Below are positions 57,701 through 64,000 of a stretch of 64,000 nt of DNA, one piece after another. Each line of letters starts with the position of its first letter. Position 1 is the first letter of the stretch. Location of the stretch: assembly GCA_020205615.1 (NCBI GenBank), contig CM035165.1, positions 88,040,005-88,104,004 on the forward strand, in the 5' to 3' direction. The notes beneath the pieces are model-generated. The model was not told the DNA's origin and did no database searches. It worked only from the letters and a program-made list of their open reading frames with translations. A program made the translations under genes and the position numbers. Source of the DNA: Panax quinquefolius. Lineage: Eukaryota > Streptophyta > Magnoliopsida > Apiales > Araliaceae.

Positions 57701-58269
57701 TCATCATTTAAGATTGAGGATGATGAAAAATATTTTTAAAGAAACGAATCCAGTGAAACAAAATTACAAGGATTAAGGATTAAGAATTCGTACTTTATTT
57801 TATCCATGTCCAAAAATACCCCAAAAATAATCATAGTGGTGTAAAATTCAAGAATGATCAAAACATGGATACAATCAAAGCTAGTATCCACAATAGATAT
57901 TTTAGACGAAAAGGGAAAATTTTTATTTTTCGATGAATAGTGCCGTATTCGTGAATAGTGTCGATATCATGAATAGTGCAGATCGTGAATAAAATCTCGA
58001 CACCAAAAGTTCCAAATTTGATAAAACTTCAGATCAATATTTCAACATAGAATGATATTGAAGAAATAATATCATTACGAAAAAATAATATCCCTTACCT
58101 CGGAAAAACAGTACTTCTAACTGGAATACTGGATATAAGCTATAACTTGAACTTGCACCGTATAGCAATACTCAAAGTATACTCAAAATACTCACAAGAA
58201 TACGCTCGATAATATAGAGAGAGAAAACTTCAATTTCTGGTGTGATTTTCAATTCTAACCTAAACACCC

Positions 58270-58277
58270 TATTTATA
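58270..58277 (-). promoter_or_regulatory. TATA box, I 5' LTR
   Basis: TATTTATA followed by GGAAAATGC, i.e. TATAAATA in sense. Confidence 0.55.
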
Positions 58278-59550
58278 GGAAAATGCTTAGAACACCAAAG
58301 CAGAAAATTTAATAAAATATTAATATATATAATTTTTATTCCAACGCACACTTATTTTGCTTCAAAACCTCAGCCACCAAACAGCCCACCTCACAAGACT
58401 TGCACAAAAAACATTTTTGTTATTTAAATTATTTTAAACTTCCAAAAATCAATTATTTTGGAGCTTCAGAACTTCAATAATTCACAATAAATATCCCTTT
58501 TGTCAGAAAATTCGAAACTCCCGACTTTTTATAGGAAATTCAATTCTCTACAACTTTACAGAAGAAAGTTTTTCCAAATTCCAAACAAAATTGACCAAAA
58601 TTCACAAACGGACGATTTTACGGTGCTATAATCAAATTTCTATTCATATAATTGTCCACACTGACACACAAAATATGTGTTAAACATTTAATACCACAAA
58701 ATACTCTTCCTCCTCATATACTCATATATCCCACATTCATTAGAAAAATATCACCGTTAATATATTATTAAAATAATATATTTAAATGAATTATTTTATC
58801 GTAAAAAGATAAAATATTAATTTTCATCAATTGTCACATTAAAAATTTTCTCCATCTATATCCACATAAAATCAATATTTTCCTCATTATATAAATCAAT
58901 AATTAATTATTCACAAATAATATTACAGAATCACAAGATCTTGTGAACCAGCAGCTCCCCAAGAAAGAGGGGCTTTCAATAAGAATTTCTCTCTTCTTGG
59001 CCAGCAATTAGGTGACCAAACCTCTCCTTAGATGTAACTTTCTTGACATTGCCAATAATGTTATCTAATAATATTATTCAGATAATATGAATTATTGCTT
59101 CGATAATGAAAAATCTTTGTGTAATGACAATTATTGAAACAACAAAGAATATAAAATATCAACGCAAAGAATTATTAAATCAATAAAATAATTGAGCGAT
59201 AATTAATTATCGTAAACCATTATTGAGTAGTGTCTTCTTACGTAAGAATTAATAATTGGTGCAATACTGGTGCTTCATTGTGTTTTAACCAATTAGTATT
59301 TTAACAAAGATTAATCTGTAATAACTACTGCTAGTTATATTTTTAAACAACTTATATTTGTCGCTTTCTTCATCCAATCGCTTTTTCGTTATGGGGCCCA
59401 TAAAAGATCACATCAATTACACGAATATTCCCCGACAAAGAAGAATATTCCACGACCAAACGAATATTCCCCGACAACAATGAATATTTTATAACCACTT
59501 GCTTATTTTGAAATATTTATGTATTTTACCCATAACTATCTCATTAGGTT

Positions 59551-61416
59551 TGTAATATTCATAACGCAATGATCAAATTGCATAAAAAAAATGCGAAGCG
59601 TGTAAAATCGAGTTTAAAAAATTTACAAACCATATACCCGGATCATCCTTTATGCATAATTATTAATTAAACGAAAAGATAAAGAATAAAATCATACCTT
59701 GAAGATCGAGCTTCCTCAGGTACAAGTTCACCTCCAAATCCTTTCGCGTTCAATCTTGAATCCACCGGGTTTGGTTCCTTCCTTTGATCAACGTTAGCCA
59801 CCCAAATGTTTGGCCTCTAGAGGTGATCCACCAAGGAAGAAGAAAATTCAAGAAGAAGGGTATTTGCTCAAACCCTAGTTTTCTATCTCTATAGAAAATG
59901 GTACTCTCCAACAAATTGGAATTATTATGCATTGAAAAAGTCAACAACCCATACCCACCCATAATAAGACTCCTCTTATTTATAGATGTGGGCAACCCAC
60001 CTTAACAATTAAGGAATTGGGTTTTAATTAATTAATTCTTTTAATTAATTAAGCTCCCTAATCTTATTAGGGATAATTAATTAAACTCCTTTAACTAATT
60101 TTCCTTCCTAATCCAATTAGGAATAAATGAGAGTATTTATATTAAATTAATTCCTAAACTCTTTTAGAAATTAAAATAATAATAATTGTAATAATATTAA
60201 TAAGACTCTCTTATTAATTTATATTTAATATTTCTAAAATATTAAATAATAAATATTAAGCTATTTAATTTATTCTATCACCATAGATTAAATTAAATAT
60301 ACATAACATATTATTACGATTATGTCATTTACTTCTTAAATAATTATTCTTCCTTTTATGGTGTGACCCTTTAGGTTCTCCATATTAAACCCCAATTGTG
60401 AATAAATCAATTAGAACAATTCTAATCTTATTTAAATAAATAAATTAAACAATTAATTTATTTAAATAAATAATATTTATTCTACAATAGGGATAAGCCT
60501 CCCTAGCGATCAACGACTTTCCAGATAATATAGATTTCAACATTAATCATAAAAGAACCTTTGAGTAAATAGTTACCGCACAATTCAATCCTTCCACCAT
60601 ACAATGTCCCAATTAAATATAAGACATGGAATTCTTCACAAGTCTTATTTTATTTAATTATATGTATTTCGACTCTTAAATGCACAACTCAAATAATGCA
60701 AATTAGAAACTCCTTTCTAATTTCATTACGCCGCCAAGGACTACTTTGGGTTGTCATTTATCAAATCACATAGGACATTTCTCTTCTTTTATTAGAAGTG
60801 GTAGATTCTTTATTGATCATACATTATCTCCATGTACAACTTATTATACCCAAGCATACCTTTGATATACCCTAAGGGTCTTAAGGAATAAGTCAAAGTA
60901 TAACTCATCATACACAAGATACTATGATGATCTCAAGTCCAAGGATCACTTGTACTTACTATCACTACAGAAATTCCTATTGACAGTGAAATAAAACTCC
61001 ATTAGGTATTCCTTAGCGAGCCACGTTCAATGAACTTATTCTCTAATAAGCACCTACATACTTGCTTTAGTGTCTCACACAAATGATCATGAGATCAATC
61101 ATCCTCATCCAATGAAAGCAAGCAACGTATGTACCAATCTATCCGGATTCACTAATCCCCAATTTAGTAATCCATCGATTGGGAACTATTTTAGTTTTAA
61201 GCTTTCTAAGAATTTAGATCTCATTAAAATGATCATCATCATTATTCTAAAAGCATTGCTTAAAACTATGGGTTTATCACATATTATAAAACAGCATCAT
61301 GTAGATAATTAAAAGCCTTTAATAAATTAATACTTTTTATTAATAAATGAATAAGATTGTTACAAAGTATATGCTTTATCATCAAACATGATTGGCTTGT
61401 GTGCATACTACTTTCA
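59551..61416 (-). repeat. K 3' LTR
   Basis: TGTAATATTCATAACG to TACTACTTTCA, about 1.87 kb and very AT-rich, with a TATA box at 59977. The left boundary is placed at the first TG after the host text stops matching (59546); the GGTT at 59547-59550 is unexplained. An 81-codon frame at 59995-59750 lies in the leader and has no recognised homology. Confidence 0.75.
59977..59984 (-). promoter_or_regulatory. TATA box, K LTR
   Basis: TATTTATA on the plus strand (TATAAATA in sense), followed by GATGTGGGC. Confidence 0.5.
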
Positions 61417-61428
61417 ATCTCCCACTTG
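61417..61428 (-). other. K polypurine tract
   Basis: ATCTCCCACTTG reads CAAGTGGGAGAT in sense, the usual Copia form beside the 3' LTR. Confidence 0.75.
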
Positions 61429-61790
61429 CACTAAAGCCAATCGTCATGGTATCTTATACTCTTCTTCTCTAAGTGACGATTATCCTGCTGTTGGATAAGC
61501 TTTAGTTAATGGATATGTAATGTTGTTCATGAGAGTCCACTATCTCTATAGTGATTTCCCATCTTTCAATGATTCTTATAATCAAATGAAAGTGCCACAA
61601 CACATGTTTAGATCCAAGATGAGACTTAGAACTATTCTTAGTTACAGTAATGAACTTTTAATCCAAACAATCAACTTGCGACTTCATTTATAGCTATATA
61701 CTTTGTCTTTATTCTTGAACCAACAACTCTTTCTTTGTTTGGAACCTTTCCAATTCACTGCATCACTGTTCAAGATAACGCTTTACCTTA
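61429..61790 (-). pseudogene. K RNase H
   Basis: Minus-strand text includes AVNWKGSKQRKS, VWIKKFI, SKSHLGSKHVLWHFHLI and IIERWEITIEIVDS, matching the Copia RNase H pattern (KHVLRRFHLIRE, IERGDVKIEKV). Stop codons are frequent. Confidence 0.75.
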
Positions 61791-62720
61791 AAGTGGATTT
61801 TTCTGTCATCTTGGTTTGTCTGAAAAACTTGAGGCTATTAAGCCCTCTAGTTTTAATTAAGACCCACCATGTATGCTCACATCCTTAGTGCCGGTTAAGA
61901 ACTTTAAGATGTTTTTCACTGTCTTACAGTGATCTTCTCGAATTATGACCGATCAACATCGGTCTCGTATATTTCATTGCATACATGATTGTCACTCATG
62001 CGATCTCTCTTCTTTGGAGTCTATGGGGACTATTAAGAGAGATTCACTCCATAGCTCATCTACATGAGACATCTCTTGGAGTTTGCCATGCTAAACGACT
62101 TTAGCATCAAATGAATATACATTCTTTGGGTTAAGTTGAGCATCCTTTTAAATCTATCTATATAGATTTTCATCCCCAATTAAGATACTCTTCCAAATCA
62201 TTCATGGAGGAATGTTTAGACAACTTTATCTTTACTGATTGTAGCATTGATATGTCATTCTCCTCATCCGTAGTATATCAACATGTAGTACTAGGAATGT
62301 CACGATGCTCCCAATCGACCCTTTTGTACACACTAGGTTCATTCTTATTTTTGATAAAATCAAACTCTTTTGATTTGTTTCATCAAAACAATGTTCCATT
62401 ATTTGAGAAACTTGCTTCAATCCATTTCTCCTCAGTGTCTACAACACTTACCTCATCGATGTAACTCTAGATCATCATCTTCTATGATCGTACCTCATCA
62501 TCATCATCATCTATGATGAATCCATACCTCCTAGGTATCTTCTAAGACTATTCCGATTTATTTATTTGCTATGGTACAATAGGTCTATCTACGTGTTCTC
62601 TTATTTGACTTATAGTATTTTGTGGTTCTTGAACTTTTCAAGATCTATTATCCTCCCACTAGCCCTTTCAATGATAAATGCCTTTATCTTAGAAGCGGCG
62701 TGTTTAAATAACAAACACTT
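61791..62720 (-). pseudogene. K reverse transcriptase
   Basis: 62420-62232 encodes KQVSQIMEHCFDETNQKS, CTKGSIGSIVTFLVLHVDILRM, clearly the Copia palm. The catalytic YVDD is changed to HVDI. The rest on both sides is highly degraded, with a CATCAT microsatellite at about 62487-62518. Confidence 0.75.
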
Positions 62721-62724
62721 TTTG

Positions 62725-63330
62725 CTAAGTAGAATTATAGAACATATACCCTAAACTTACTTTAGGATATCCCACAAATCGACACTTGTCAAATCTTGTC
62801 CCAAGCTTATCCTTTTGAAACCTTTTCACATAAGTTGGAACCCTTATCTTAACATACTTAAGATTAGAATCCTCCTGTCCATAACTTTTATGGAGTCTTG
62901 GGGTGGATTTTGAGGTTACCATTTTCAGAGATATGCACCCATTTCTAGGACATAACCCTGAAGAAGAATCTTTGGAATGTCGGTAAAATCATTATGGACC
63001 GCACCATGTCCAATAAGGTACGATTTTTCCTTTCAGATACATCAATCAATTATTGCGTATCAGGAGGCGTCCATTATGAAAAAACCATTTAAGATGATCT
63101 AGAAACTTATTTCACAAGTATTTATTCCTTGATCTAATCAAAGAATCTTAATACTTTGCCAATTTGTTTCACTTCTGAATTCTTTGAACCTTTCAAATAA
63201 TTCACACTTGTATTTCAACAAATACATACATTCAACTCTTTGAATGATCATCTCCTTTTCTTATACTAATTTGTTCAATATGCAAAATTATTTTCATGTA
63301 AGTCAAGTATATAAAATTTATTAAGTAATA
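62725..63330 (-). pseudogene. K integrase
   Basis: 62922-62725 has the integrase C-terminal motif VPTYVKRFQKDKLGTRFDKCRFVGYPKVSLGYMFYNST. Upstream, 63330-62925 contains degraded core text (YLLKYKCELFERFKEFRSE, then SYLIGHGAVHNDFTDIPKILLQGYVLEMGAYL). Confidence 0.78.
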
Positions 63331-64000
63331 TTCCGGTTCTATACGAAAACATTATTATTATAAATAGAACAACAATTTGTTCTTAATTATAATACCAAAG
63401 ATTTCATTGTCCAACAATAAAATGGAAATAATATTTTTAACAAGAACTGGAATACAATAACAACTTATCGACTTAATAGATTTGCCGGTAAGCGATCTTA
63501 AACTATAAGTTTCTATAGCTAATGCAAGAACCTTTGCTTCATTTTCCATACATAGATTACTTATCTTTGTTTAACTTTCTACTTACGCTTGGTCCCTTCA
63601 TAAATCTATATTTATGATAACCAAAGTCGGTATCCAATACCCAAGTAGAACCTCGACTTAAAGAAAATTTATTTCAATCATGAACAAAATCGTATGTGTA
63701 GAACTTCACTAAGCTTCTTTGGTTAGCCTCTCGCAAGATGCTTCTTCTCAGCTTTCTTTCGGTGTCCGTGCTTATTGCGGTGGAAGCAAACTCCTTTGCT
63801 ATCCGTATCGCTTTTGTTCTTATTATCCTTTGTTTTTCCTTTTCTATTTACCTTCTTTGAATCGTTCTTCTTTTCAGGAAGATCCTTTGGCCCCTACCAA
63901 TAAAGACTTTATCTTTCTTGGTTGGAAAGTGACTCTCAATATTTTTCAACATGTTAAGCAAATCAAATGAGGTCGATATCTAGCTTGTTCATATGAAAAA
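63331..64000 (-). pseudogene. K gag and pre-integrase region
   Basis: 63549-63358 (ALAIETYSLRSLTGKSIKSISCYCIPVLVKNIISILLLDN) resembles the protease/pre-integrase region of Copia elements. Near 63720-63800 a degraded nucleocapsid knuckle is seen (GVCFHRNKHGHRKKAEKK, with Cys and Trp changed), preceded by a Lys-rich stretch. The gag N-terminus is beyond the window edge. Confidence 0.65.

Larger units (their letters stand above)
41962..59550 (-). mobile_element. Element I: Ty3/Gypsy chromovirus, minus strand, best-preserved pol
   Basis: The 3' LTR is truncated at the left (41962), the internal region is 43230-43298 plus 52308-57010, and the 5' LTR starts at 57011 and is cut by Copia K at about 59550. 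J sits inside with target duplication GAGGA. It holds the longest open frame in the window (371 codons of reverse transcriptase and RNase H, 53708-54823) and a 283-codon gag-protease frame. Confidence 0.88.
57011..59550 (-). repeat. I 5' LTR, cut by Copia K
   Basis: It begins CGTGACGCCCCC (first T changed to C). It carries hairpins at 57555-57700, GAATAGTG-type repeats near 57935-57990, a TATA box at 58270 and GAATATTC palindromes near 59421-59488. It breaks off after ACTATCTCATTA, where the other LTR copies continue ATCAAATCAACCC. Confidence 0.88.
59551..64000 (-). mobile_element. Element K: Ty1/Copia element, minus strand, incomplete at window edge
   Basis: The 3' LTR (59551-61416) is followed rightward by RNase H, reverse transcriptase, integrase and gag remnants, in the order expected of a Copia element read on the minus strand. 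The 5' LTR lies beyond the window. All frames are broken. The clade (Tork, TAR or Angela-like) cannot be settled from the fragments. Confidence 0.85.

Noticed and set aside
59750..59995. 81-codon minus-strand frame in the Copia LTR
   Set aside because: It starts near the TATA box in the LTR leader and shows no recognised domain. A short upstream frame is possible, but I cannot support it as a gene.
62487..62518. CATCAT microsatellite as an element boundary
   Set aside because: It lies in the middle of degraded Copia reverse-transcriptase sequence and has no flanking repeats.

Overview
The window is nuclear repeat DNA from a plant, most likely a eudicot with a large, repeat-rich genome. I find no host gene, tRNA or rRNA gene. 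Nearly every base belongs to LTR retrotransposons, mostly one Ty3/Gypsy superfamily that looks like a Tekay/Del-type chromovirus. The signs are LTRs of 2.4-2.8 kb running TGTAAGACCCC or TGTGAGACCCC to GGGGCGTCACA, a primer-binding site matching initiator tRNA-Met, two CCHC knuckles in Gag, a DTGSTHSFISP protease, an FIDDILIYS reverse transcriptase, an HHCC/DDE integrase and a chromodomain-like C-terminus.

Left stack (1-41707). It can be taken apart by exact 5-bp target-site duplications. From outside in: H (minus LTR, 39598-41707) is interrupted by F (plus LTR, 32291-32918 and 38801-39597). F is interrupted by E (minus LTR, 1-564 and 32092-32290) and by G (32919-38800, TSD TCGAG). E is interrupted by D (minus element, 565-32091, TSD AATAT). 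D carries C (795-3392, TSD GCTAT), B (4120-12860, TSD ATAAT) and A (15557-25338, TSD GATAT, inside D's integrase). A, D and I still have all pol domains but are broken by stops and frameshifts. B, C and J are deletion derivatives without a reverse-transcriptase catalytic core. G is a non-autonomous Athila/Tat-like element with a Gag remnant and a tRNA-Asp primer site.

Right stack (41708-64000). A 254-bp orphan segment is followed by element I (minus, 41962 to at least 59550). J (minus, 43299-52302, TSD GAGGA) sits in I beside its 3' LTR, and a Ty1/Copia element K (minus, 59551 to beyond the window) interrupts its 5' LTR.

The most unusual signal is a repeated hairpin module in the transcribed part of the Gypsy LTRs: a conserved GTAGTGC-containing loop between stems whose sequence differs from copy to copy while remaining paired. 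In element B one version has expanded into an array of about 16 copies of a 57-bp unit (9105-10020), which looks like a satellite being born from an LTR motif. B LTRs carry a second, unrelated tandem family of nested inverted repeats. J has a 5' gag region unlike the other elements (acidic and coiled-coil-like). B, C and J share a short segment of unknown origin that lies at different places in pol. Repeated scrambling of sequence at CAG/CTG sites suggests that some of the apparent decay may be base-calling error at methylated cytosines.
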